Assembly (NCBI GenBank): GCA_034509735.1
Contig: JACGWO010000002.1
Coordinates: forward strand, 23,793,636-23,857,635
Direction of reading: 5' to 3'
DNA: 64,000 nt
From: Sesamum alatum
Lineage: Eukaryota; Streptophyta; Magnoliopsida; Lamiales; Pedaliaceae
The notes under the pieces were generated by a model. The model had not been told where the DNA came from. It worked only from the letters and a program-made list of their open reading frames with translations, and ran no database searches. The first letter of the stretch is position 1. Each line of letters starts with the position of its first letter. The translations under genes and the position numbers were made by a program. Shown piece after piece: positions 10,690 through 19,907 of this stretch.

Positions 10690-11650
10690 GAGAGAGATCC
10701 ACGAAGGACGTTGTGGTAATCACTAGGGTGGCAGGTCGCTTGCCCAGAAGGTGATGCAACAAGGTTACTTTTGGCTCACCCTTGTGAAAGATGATATGGA
10801 GTTTACGAGAAAATATGAAAGTGGTCAAAGGTATACAACGTTAATACATGCACCAGCAACCCCACTGGAACTTATCAAAATTGCTTGTCTATTCGATCAA
10901 TGGGGGATAGATATCGTTGGCCCGTTGCCTCCGGCACCAGCCCAGCAAAAGTTTGTTATTTATGGCGGTGAAATACTTCTCTAAGTGGGTAGAGACTAAG
11001 GCCTTAGCCAAAATATCAGAAATTGAGGTAATAAATTTGGAAGAACATAATTTGCAGGTTTGGTATACCACGAATCTTGATCTCGTAATGGTACACAATT
11101 CCAAAATAAAGGGAACTCTGGTATGGTGCAAGGAGTTGAAGATACAACAAAATTTCACTGCTGTTGGAAATCCGCAAGCAAATGGACATACAGAGGTGAC
11201 CAATCACACATTGTTGCAATACTTGAAAACAAGGCTTGAAGGCGCAAAGGGATCATGAGTCAAGGAGCTACCAGGCGTATTATGGGCGTACCACACCACA
11301 CCGCGATCCTCAACAGGTGAGTCCCTATTTTGTTTGATTTATGGGACTGAACCAATAATTCTTGCAGAGATTGGTGAGGTGATGGCCAGGGTTGCACAAT
11401 ACGATCCTCAGAATAATCATGAAGAGCGTGCATTCGACCTCACCACCATTGAAGAGAAGAGATCGCGCCTATACAAAGATTTTGCATCACAAAAACCTAA
11501 TGATACGAAGCCTTAATCACAAGGTAAAGCCAAGGACTTTTCAAGTGGAGGATTTGGTGTTAAAGAAGGTCGAGGTGTCCAAGCGTGTCGGAAAATTAGA
11601 CCCGAGTTGGGAAGGACCCTATAAGGTCATTGAAATAAAAAAGTAAGGAA
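10690..11650 (+). pseudogene. Gypsy integrase remnant
   Basis: Downstream of the second RNase H, broken frames show the integrase N-terminal region near 10,750. A trp-gly-ile-asp-ile-val-gly-pro-leu-pro block at about 10,900-10,930 carries the first catalytic aspartate. An asn-pro-gln-ala-asn-gly segment near 11,168-11,185 leads to the catalytic glutamate. A C-terminal portion runs to about 11,640. The his/cys zinc finger is poor. Integrase would insert element DNA into the genome; stops and shifts make this copy inactive. Confidence 0.7.
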
Positions 11651-11807
11651 CGTACAATTGCAAGATATGGATAGAAAGGACCTACGAAGACCATGGAACG
11701 TTCACAACTTGAAGAAATTCTACACATGAGAGTATCCCGAATCTCGAGTAGACTGTGAAAGGCTCCCTTTTGCACTAAAGACCATAGGTCGCGCGTCACC
11801 AGAATAA

Positions 11808-12330
11808 ATGATCTGAAAAAGATCATCACAACAATGATCTGACAAAGATCATCACCACAATGATCTGAAAAGGATCATTACAATAATGATCCGAGAAAGA
11901 TCATCACAACAATGATCTGAAAAAGATCACCACAATAATGAACTGAAAAAGATTATCATAATGCGATCTGAGAAAGATCACCACAACAATGATATAAAAA
12001 AGATCATCACAATATTGATCTGAAAAAAGTCATCACAACAACGGTCTGAAAAAGATCATCACAAGAATGATATGAGAAAGATCATAATAATGTGATCTTA
12101 GAAAGATCTCATAACTCGATCTGAAAAAGATACTAAATATCCGGCGAAGACCCAAAATGTTGATCAGGAAAAGATCTCATATTTTTATGTGCAGAAAATC
12201 TCATATGCGACCTGAGAAAGATCGTTCATAATTCGATTTGAAAAAGATCCTAAGTCCGAAAAAGACCTCGTAACTTAAATCTAAAAAATATTATCTTCAA
12301 GGAGATGACATAGCTCCAACGAGGTCACGT
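11808..12330 (+). repeat. Tandem array of about 26-bp hairpin units
   Basis: From about 11,808 to 12,100 a unit of 25-26 bp built on ATGATCTGAAAAAGATCATC repeats roughly eleven times, then becomes more irregular to 12,330. Each unit carries the inverted pair GATCT / AGATC around a short A-rich loop, so the transcript could fold into a row of small stem-loops. It lies after integrase and before the 3' LTR, where Tat elements often carry tandem repeats. Confidence 0.85.
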
Positions 12331-12560
12331 ACCTCCCGTGAGGTCGCATTATTATCTGAAAAGATTCATCTTCAAGAAGGCCGCTACCTCCCGTGAGGTC
12401 GTGTACCTCCCATCAGGTCGTGTTATTATCTGAAAAAGATTTATCTTCAAGAAGGTCGTGTACCTCCCATGTGGTCGCGCTATTATCTGAAAAATATTTA
12501 TCTTCAAAGAGGTCGCATGCCTCCCTCGAGGTCGCATTATTATCTGAAAAAAATAAGAAT
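12330..12560 (+). repeat. Second, longer tandem array (GAGGTCG / ACCTCCC units)
   Basis: Three to four degenerate units of roughly 60 bp carry TACCTCCC, GAGGTCG and TTATTATCTGAAAAAGAT. The TCTGAAAAAGAT part is shared with the preceding 26-bp array, so the two arrays probably grew from a common seed. Confidence 0.65.
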
Positions 12561-12819
12561 TGAAAAATCTCAAAAAGATTTCTCCAAGTTAAAGTTGGCC
12601 CAAGAGGTCGAGGTAGAATAAATCTGTAAAAAAAAAAATTCAAGTTAAACCCCACCATGAGAGGTCGAGGTAGAAGATTTTGGCAAAATAGGCAAATGAC
12701 TTTCCAAGTTATCAGAAATTGGAAGATTATCATAATAGCAAGATGACGCGATTGGTCACATGGTGCATGTTCAAACTTCTTCCAGTGTAATAACTTTAAC
12801 ACTAGAAATGGGGGACTAA

Positions 12820-13314
12820 TGATAGGGGTGCAATCCAAATATCAAGAAAAGACACATATAGAGCTGAAAAAGGGCCAAAATCACCATAAACACCCAAGAT
12901 CCGCGTATTACCCCGTCGGGTCGGGCCACGCAACCCGGCCCAGATTAGCGACCCGGACCATACCCGATGCCAGGTGTCCAAAATCTAGACCCTTGAAGAC
13001 GGAACAACTCAAGCTCTGAGATGAATCCACGTGGACCAGGCAAGTACATACATTTGGTCTTATAAATACACCTACCCCACAACATTTATGGTAAGTGATT
13101 GAGGTTACGTTCGACCATATTATTGTATCAGATCGCCAATTTACCATCTCAACCTATAACTGACTTAAGCATCGGGGGGTCTTGCCAGAGACACTCTCGA
13201 CTAGCCTAATGTGCCTTCCTCTTCTCAGGATACTTAGTCTGCGGAGCTTACGAGATCGCTAGTAGAGATGCTAGGAAGGTACTCATTTGGGATCACAGGT
13301 AGCAACCCGGATTA
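12820..13314 (+). repeat. 3' LTR of the gypsy element (495 bp)
   Basis: It aligns with the 5' LTR throughout and carries the same TATA box (13061-13068). A purine-rich tract, AGAAATGGGGGACTAA, immediately precedes it and would prime plus-strand synthesis. The terminal CA has mutated to TA. The target repeat ataat follows at 13315-13319. Confidence 0.9.
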
Positions 13315-13367
13315 ATAATTATGAAAGGGTTTAGGAAAGATCATCGTCATATGTATTTCATTTTACT

Positions 13368-13621
13368 GTAAATTACATTAACACCCCTTAAAGATGGGTC
13401 CAATACTCAAACATTTCCTACTTTTTGCAAAATTATAGTTGTACCTCTTGAAGTTATAGTAGAGATTACAAGTGCACCCCTGTTCAACGGTAAAAATTTG
13501 CACAAACACCCCTTAACGTACATTACACAACACATTTTGAGGGGGTGTACCTATAATTTACGAAAAATAAAGGGTGATTGTGTATTTGTATCCAACATTA
13601 AAGAGTGTTAATGTGATTTAC
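13368..13621. mobile_element. MITE with about 25-bp terminal inverted repeats
   Basis: The left end reads GTAAATTACATTAACACC; the right end, reversed, reads GTAAATCACATTAACACT. The 254-bp body is non-coding. Nine-base flanks are weakly alike (cattttact and catttattt), which would suit a MULE-type MITE, but the superfamily is not certain. Confidence 0.65.
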
Positions 13622-13999
13622 CATTTATTTTTATGGAAACATTCAAAAGGCATTGCTCTAATGGGTAGATGTATGAAAAACATCTTTCCATGGAATCAGA
13701 CATTTTTCAACAGCAATTAGCACGCAGGCATCTACACTTGTTTCTGTTGGTAAGGGGCAGCTTATGTCGTATAACCTTTATAAATTAATACTCGATAAAT
13801 AACTTCTTTAAAATAATAATTATTCTTGGTCTCGACTGAGTCCAAGGTCTAATTAATAATTTCGATAAATTAATAAGATAATAATTTTTTGAAAGACCCT
13901 TATATAAATTTATGGTCCCTTTAATATTATAAATTAATAATTCTATAAAATTACAAATATAACTAGGACAATTTAGTAAAATATGATTATGTTATTGTT

Positions 14000-14420
14000 T
14001 GTTTCTTCATTAGAATTTAAATTTAGTTGTATTTCATGTTAACTTTCCTTACTATATCCAAAAGTTTCGGTATTGCGTTCTCATACTGCAACAAAAATTT
14101 GCAAAGAGTTGTTGCCACTCTGAATACTTTCTTCGGCATAATTGGTTGCAAAAGCATTGATCGTATCATCTTCAGTTTCACCCTTAATAGAATTTTCAAC
14201 AACACTAGCTACAATTTCTACTAAACTTTGGACCCTACACATGTATTATTTTACCCTGAGTAATCCAATAAGTGATAGACATTCATTTTACTACAATAAC
14301 CAAGGCCATTAATCATCGTATCAAGTTCATGAATGTTTTCTTTAATAGTTCCTTCATTTAAATTCCTTGAGGCTACTTCATCCTGCGAACGAATTCGAGT
14401 ATGTTCGACATTGTACCTTG
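14000..14420 (-). pseudogene. pogo-like transposase, C-terminal remnant
   Basis: On the minus strand, frames near 14,020-14,200 contain a thr-leu-cys-lys-phe-leu-leu-gln-tyr-glu segment followed by leu-leu-asp-ile-val-arg-lys-val. This resembles the tail of plant pogo/Tigger-like (CENP-B-type DDE) transposases. An upstream stretch reads glu-thr-glu-asp-asp-thr-ile in a neighbouring frame. Stops and a frameshift break it, and the DNA-binding and catalytic parts are missing. Its position and direction fit a transposase running from the right end of the element to the left end. Recognition rests on memory of the family and needs a search. Confidence 0.45.
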
Positions 14421-14806
14421 ACTAACTTTCAAATGAAAGTTTTCACCTAAAACAATAAGAAGGTTTCGTGCCTGACCATTCCTGAGTTTATGAAGGAATG
14501 GAGTAAGGGCGCTACTGCTCTATTCAACAAGCTAATGCCATGAGGCTTTAGCGATCTTGAGCCCAAAACTAGTTTATTCGAATTGAGTTCAAGGGCGGTC
14601 CAATATTCTAACTTGACTAACTTTCAAATGAAAATTTTCACCTAAAACAATAAGAAGGTTTCGTGCCTGACCATTCCTGAGTTTATGAAGGAATGGAGTA
14701 AGGGCGCTACTGCTCTATTCAACAAGCTAATGCCATGAGGCTTTAGCGATCTTGAGCGCAAAACTAGTTTATTCGAATTGAGTTCAAGGGCGGTCCAATA
14801 TTCTAA
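14417..14806. repeat. 195-bp tandem duplication of unknown origin
   Basis: Copies start at 14417 and 14612 (CTTGACTAACTTTCAAATGA in both) and differ at a few positions. The sequence is not recognisable plastid coding DNA and no convincing gene is seen. The stretch from 14,807 to about 15,010 is also unassigned. Confidence 0.8.
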
Positions 14807-15012
14807 TAAGTGATATCTCCCTAGCGTCACTGCTTCTAAGCGCTCTAAAGGGCCATACCCACAATTATGACCAAACAACTAGCACATAGACCCGATTCAT
14901 TCTTAAGCTTGCTTTCTTGCAGCAAGATGATCAGTCCAAGAGTTTTGGGCATTCATCTCTAGCTTTTGCAATGGTTATTTCATTCGCCGGATATTCACCA
15001 AAAGAAAGTTGT

Positions 15013-15108
15013 TTAAATAAGTCGTATCTTGCTCAGACCAATATATAGAGCTAAAGTTATAGTTAAAGCTACTAGTAGAAAACCGAAATAACTAGTTACA
15101 GTAAGCAT
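15013..15108 (-). pseudogene. petL: petL, plastid-derived copy (reading frame open)
   Basis: A 31-codon frame with ATG and TAA encodes a single hydrophobic helix with a ser-tyr-phe-gly-phe-leu start and a gly-leu-ser-lys-ile-arg end. This matches cytochrome b6/f complex subunit 6, a small thylakoid membrane protein. Length is exactly that of the family. It is open, but it sits in nuclear DNA without a transit peptide and is followed by unassigned sequence, so it is almost certainly not used. A chloroplast-contaminated assembly is less likely because transposon sequence flanks the block on both sides. Confidence 0.85.
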
Positions 15109-16030
15109 GAAAGGGCTAAATGAAATATGGTATTTTTATACATATGTTTCTAAAGCATTTACCTACGTTTCCATTTTTGTCAAATAGGAGGATATATAAA
15201 AATACCAATTGAAAGAATAAATTCAATTGATAGTTTTTGATTCATCTATCATTATAGACGGCACCAACAAAGATAAAGTGACAGACATATAAAACGAAAC
15301 TGATTCATCATTTGTAACATCTAACCATCTCGCTATTCCTATCAACCGAGTCGTTGAGCATAAACTAATAATACGAACTGGATCGTGTAACTTTATTCAA
15401 AAATGAAACTCTTTTTGAATTATTAGTTTTGAATTCCATTATTATGGAATACAATTTGTCCATTTTTTCTTTCCATATTTTAAAATAAAGTCTCATCCTT
15501 GTAGCTAGATCAAGATTTGGATTGAGATCCAATCCAACAATTCATTACAACTATTGGTTCCAATTATTTTCTTTTTTCTTCGTTTTCTTTGATCAAATAG
15601 GATCTACTACTCGTATTTGTTACTTGACGATTAACCAATTTGTTAAAATGAAAAAAAAAGGGGGGGGGGGGGGGTTCCAACAAAAAACTCGCTCTACAAC
15701 CATGAAAAGGAAATTTATGGATCTCGCCTTTCCTTAAATTAATTGTGTAAATATGATAATCTCTTTCATTGTAAGAATTTTTCTATTAAATACAGCATCA
15801 TTTTACATCAGCCGATAAAGGAAAGGATTAGCACTTCCTTTCGATACTGATTTAAATTGCATTGTTCTGTCAGAAGAAGGATAGCTATACTAATTCGGTA
15901 TACTCTAAAGATGCCCTCGGTACAATATTGACGATCCTACAAAGATCCAATTTCAGTGATTGCCTTTTACTGATCTCATCTTATACGGAATTGATCCCCT
16001 TTGACTGTACAAGAATATGTGGAGCTGAGC

Positions 16031-16113
16031 ATGTCCGGAAGCACAGGAGAACGTTCTTTTGCTAATATTATTACCAGTATTCGATATTGGGTCATTCATA
16101 GCATTACTATGCA
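16031..16113 (+). pseudogene. psbE: psbE N-terminal fragment, plastid-derived
   Basis: From ATG 16031 about 27 codons encode [10 protein letters not shown], then arg-tyr-trp-val-ile-his-ser-ile-thr. This is the N-terminus of cytochrome b559 alpha, including the haem-ligand histidine region. After about 16,113 the sequence switches to matK on the opposite strand, so the transmembrane helix and lumenal part are missing. The real protein, 83 residues long, is a photosystem II reaction-centre subunit. This copy is a truncated NUPT fragment. Confidence 0.85.
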
Positions 16114-16117
16114 CAAG

Positions 16118-16573
16118 GTGGGGTATTAGTATATCTAACACAAAATTTAAATGTGAAAAATTATCCTCTAAAAAAGGAAATATTGAATGAATTAATCGTA
16201 AATTCTGGGATTTTACTATCTTTTTCCCTTCTAGACAAGATATGAATTGTAGAACAAATAGAATTTCCACAATAAAAGCAAACCCTTCTGATATGATTTG
16301 AGAATACAAATCATTGTTGCGCCCCCAAAATGGATTTTGGTTAGAATCATTAGGAGAAATATTAAATTGATTCTGTTGATACATTCGAGTAATTAACCGT
16401 TTCACAATCAGTAAAGTGGATTTATTGTCATAACCCGAATTTTCCGACAAAATCAATCGACCGAAACCACGATCATGAGCAAATGCATAAATATACTCCT
16501 AAAAGATAAGTGGATATAGGAAGTCGTGTTGTTGAGATCTCTCTAGCTATAAATATCTTTGGATTTCCTCCAT
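16118..16573 (-). pseudogene. matK: matK 5' fragment with early stops
   Basis: ATG at 16573-16571 starts the maturase K frame with the expected met-glu-glu-ile-gln opening. In-frame stops follow at codon 9 and codon 25. The rest, to about codon 150, reads as clear matK (gly-arg-asn-asn-asp-leu-tyr-ser-gln near 16,310; ile-leu-ile-pro-his at the end). At about 16,118 it breaks into inverted psbE. The functional gene, in plastids, encodes a group II intron maturase of about 500 residues. About two thirds, including the RNA-binding domain X, is absent. Confidence 0.9.
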
Positions 16574-17280
16574 TTGAAATTCAATTTGAATCAAAGGTAG
16601 AAGATTTTTGGGGTTATCAAATGATACATAGTGCGATACAGTCAAAACAAGGTATTCTACTAGAATAGATACCTCGGAGATAGGTAAACTTATCAACAGA
16701 TTCTCCACCCTCTCTCTTTCCATTCATTTCATTTAATTTGTCTACGTGATAGGATAACAAGATGGTTAGAAACTTTTTATTTTTTAAACCCAATCGCTCT
16801 TTTGATTTCGGAAAAAACTTTCTTTATCAATATACTGCCTCTTTTACACACTCATCTCCATTCCAGAATAGAGAATGCCAATAGTTAGGATTCATGAAAA
16901 AAAAATATAGAATCCACTCATGGGGAGAGAAGTCCTTCCCGTATTAGGCACTAATTTATTTTTAACGTATAATTAGATCGGAAAATTATTCAAATTAAGA
17001 ACAGAAGCTGGTTGCTTTTTCTTTCTGATAATTAATTGAAGCCATAAGGCCCCTATCCATTTATTCATTTGACCCAACTTAATTTTGGTCCGTTCCAAGA
17101 ATTCGAACAAGGTTTTGTACCGATCCGATAAGAATGAAATATCCTCGGAGCTCTCCATTGATACGACATGCTATTTTTTCCATTTATTCCCTTTCAGGAT
17201 CAGTCGCGGTCTTCCAACTTTACCAATGGTATAGAAGAATTCCTCACTTCATCCAAATGCGTAAAAGATTCGAGCCGCAC

Positions 17281-17317
17281 TTAAAAGCAAAGTACTCTAC
17301 CGTTGAGATAGCAACCC
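17281..17317 (-). pseudogene. trnK-UUU: trnK-UUU 5' exon, plastid-derived
   Basis: The reverse strand gives GGGTTGCTATCTCAACGGTA and continues through GAGTACT to TTTTAA, the 37-nt first exon of plastid tRNA-Lys(UUU), up to the start of its group II intron (GTGCGGC). It has a few substitutions (for example TATCT for TAACT in the D-arm). The 3' exon is not in the window, so no tRNA can form. Confidence 0.85.
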
Positions 17318-18234
17318 GAAGAAAATATAGATTAAACAAAATTTCAACAAAGGGTGTATAGATACAATCAGAATCAAAATCGATTAAATTCAATTTAAAC
17401 AAAGAGAAAGGAGATTATACGAGCTAATCAAACCATTAAGCTAACAAATCTAAAAAAAAATAGATTTTCTAATGGATTCGAAAGAGAAAAAGGAATTGAT
17501 TAGATGAAAATACAAGAAATTCTCATATAAAAGAAAAAAATAGACAGAATTGAAAAAATGGGTAGAGCACCTCTTATGTTATCTACCTTTTTTCAATCAA
17601 AAAGACCTCTTGTATCAAAGAAAGCATCATTTGAATTTTGCATAAGATAAAGTAAAAAAACCTATGGGACGAAAATAAATAGACCCGGTTTACTTATCAC
17701 AATGAGTTGTATTTCTTCGATACACTGTTGTCAATATAAATGGTGAGAAAAGAATACAGTGAAAAAAAAAAAAGAAAAGAAATTGCATTGAAATATTTTT
17801 TGAAATTCAAAGAATTTCAATTTCACAATGCAATAATATTCAAAATTGTCTTGTATTGACACTATATATCTGATTTACATAGCTAAAAAGGTATAAATGG
17901 AAGAAGAATTGAAAAAAAAAAAAATATAGATCGGATTTTTTAGTCCATAATGTATTTCATCAATCTAAGTGGAATAAGAAAATGTTGATTTCTTTTTGGT
18001 TAGTCGAGTTCCAACGAAAACCACAGAAATGTCTGAATTTATAAGATCAATAAACTAAGGTTTTGTAGTTCTAGACCATCGGATTCGACGGAAACAATGA
18101 TAAACAGATACGAATACCCCAAAAGTGGGGGGGGGGGGGGGGGAATAAAAAAAACAAGTCGAGTTATACAAAGTTATATACAAGCCGCTACCCCCCCCCC
18201 CCCCTTGGTATTTCTTTAATTGAATTTCATTTGA

Positions 18235-18448
18235 TTAGATGAAAGACGAAAGTTCCTTAAAAACTTCCGCTTTCTTTAAAAGATTCTGAACAGTTCCTGT
18301 GGGTTGAGCACCTTTTTCAAGGAAATCTAGAATAACAGGAACATTTAAATAAGTTTGATTCTTCATTGGATCATAAAAGCCCACTTTTTTAAGATCTTTT
18401 CCTTCTCTTCGGGATCGAACATCAATCGCAACGATTCGATAGACGGCT
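18235..18448 (-). pseudogene. rps16: rps16 exon 2, plastid-derived (open)
   Basis: The minus-strand frame from about 18,448 to the TAA at 18237-18235 encodes the C-terminal 70 residues of plastid ribosomal protein S16. It has the [13 protein letters not shown] start, gly-phe-tyr-asp-pro in the middle, and glu-lys-gly-ala-gln-pro-thr-gly later. It is uninterrupted. The intron 3' end with a stem ending GCTCGAG lies just upstream on the minus strand, broken by a C16 run. Exon 1 (about 40 nt) is absent, so the gene is incomplete. Confidence 0.88.
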
Positions 18449-19907
18449 CATTGGGATAGATGTAGATGAACAATACCCCCCCCCCCCCCCCAGAACCGTA
18501 TAGGAAGTTTTCTCCTTGTACGGCTCGAGAAAAATGATTTGATTCAAAGTTTTGTCTATGTATGCAATTCGAATAAATTAAATAACAAATGGGCCCTATA
18601 AAATCAATTAGACTATGATTTCAATCTTTTTTTTCCTGAAATGAAAAAAGAAACCGTTCGTACTCATAACTCAAGTTGGATAACTCTCAAATAGCTCAAA
18701 AGAAAAATCTTTAGTCAATTTCATTTATTGAGTAGTCTTTAACCCCTTTTGTTTGTCTCGTTTAAAATTCTATTTGGATTCTTTAGTCTGATCCAATTAT
18801 TGAGATTATCGAGACAATTAAAATGGTGTTTCCTTGTTCTTAGATCCTTTATCCTTATTTTTATTTATTGGGTTTAGACATTAATTCGGTGCTTCTTAAT
18901 CCTTTCAAAATGGCAGCAACATACCCTTTTTGATTTTTTATATCAAAGAATCCTATAGACAGTTGATTCCCGAGTGATACACTTTGAATTGAAAAAGTTT
19001 GATCAATTCCAAAAAGTTTTGCTTTTGAATTGGAAACTTGCTCGAATTGGATCCTTTCGATTTCTATAGATAAAAGATACATTTACGAAGTTGTTCCAAT
19101 TGATTGATTGGCATTAACCCTAGATGCTTGCCCCCCAGAAATGAATTAATCCTTTCTACTCGAGCCTTTCTTTTTTTTAAATATCTGAATTGCTATGGTA
19201 TTTTAGGAGTTCACCTTGAAAGGAGTTCTTTTTAGTTTAGTGCTGGAGGAGACGGTAATCAAGATCCATTCCTAGATTCTTGCCCTTGTAAAGGCGGACG
19301 AAGGACGGACAATCCTCTGTTGCAAAATAATTTTGAGTGCATGTGGGGGTGATCTCTCTTATACTCACATAGTACTTTACGTATTTGATCTGTCATGATT
19401 AATTTTTAGACACCTTCTAGATGTGAAAACATGGTTGGTTGATTTGATTTGAATTGACTAATAAGGAATGTCTATGTTGTTTATATAATGATTGAATTCC
19501 TTATCATAATGAACTTGCATTAGATTTTAACTAGTCTTACGTACTATAATGAGCTTTGTTTTTTTAAGGATGTATTATATTTATTTAGTAACATTGTACC
19601 TGAACATCATCCAATTAATCAATACAATGTATATGTTTTATTTATGAAAAATAATTAGATTCATTAAATAAAAAAAATACCTTGAAATTATTAAATTACT
19701 AATTTATAAATTTATTAATGCCTCTTTAAATTAATAAAAATTATGTTGTCCCAACATTGTAATTTATAAAGATTTTACGGTATGTGATTCCGCTCTCGCA
19801 CCAATTCCACAATGCCGCAACTCATCATGCAAGAGGGTCGGGATGTTCTAGAACCGAGTTGGCCCAATAAAAAAATGACTTGATCCCATTAATTTTATTT
19901 GTAGTTA

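Larger units (their letters stand above)
5319..13314 (+). mobile_element. Ty3/gypsy LTR retrotransposon, Tat-type, decayed
   Basis: Both LTRs are present (5319-5796 and 12820-13314) and begin with TGAT. The 5-bp sequence ataat sits directly outside each end (5314-5318 and 13315-13319), a perfect target-site duplication. Inside, gag, protease, RT, RNase H, a second RNase H and integrase follow in the Ty3 order. The extra RNase H between the first one and integrase, and tandem repeats between integrase and the 3' LTR, are hallmarks of the Tat lineage. Every domain carries stops or shifts, and the gag core is largely deleted. A solo LTR splits gag. The element must have relied on other copies or is dead. 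Confidence 0.9.
15013..16117. other. Nuclear plastid DNA (NUPT), petL-psbE segment
   Basis: petL (minus strand) lies at the left end and the first codons of psbE (plus strand) at the right end, head to head. In angiosperm plastomes psbE and petL are divergent neighbours, so the 922 bp between them is the colinear spacer. A run of about 15 G lies at 15660-15674. petG, expected beyond petL, is missing. The segment ends abruptly inside psbE, where matK sequence in the other direction begins. Confidence 0.85.
16118..19130 (-). other. Nuclear plastid DNA (NUPT), matK-trnK-rps16 segment
   Basis: In rising coordinates the block holds the 5' third of matK, the trnK-UUU 5' exon, the spacer, rps16 exon 2 and part of the rps16 intron, all on the minus strand. 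This is the order in a standard angiosperm plastome. Three long G or C runs lie at 18127-18143, 18191-18204 and 18476-18491. The right edge is not fixed; rps16 exon 1 is not found and plastid character fades between about 19,130 and 19,400. Confidence 0.85.
13767..19780 (-). mobile_element. pogo/Lemi1-like DNA transposon remnant holding plastid DNA
   Basis: The left end begins TCGTATAACCTTTATAAATT and the right end, reversed, begins CCGTAAAATCTTTATAAATT. Both resemble the CAGTAAAACC...TATAAATTAATA ends of plant pogo-like elements (Emigrant/Lemi1 group, Tc1/mariner superfamily). TA follows the right end (19781-19782); the matching left dinucleotide is tg. Next to the left end, minus strand, is the C-terminal remnant of a matching transposase. 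The middle is replaced or filled by plastid DNA (about 15,013-19,130) and by unassigned sequence. Confidence 0.6.

Noticed and set aside
11808..12330. A CRISPR-like array
   Set aside because: Units are contiguous without unique spacers and lie inside a plant retrotransposon.
17281..17317. A tRNA-Lys gene
   Set aside because: Only the 5' exon of the split plastid gene is present; the 3' exon is missing.
19119..19400. rps16 exon 1 at the right end of the plastid block
   Set aside because: No sequence resembling the 40-nt exon was found; the block seems to end in the intron.
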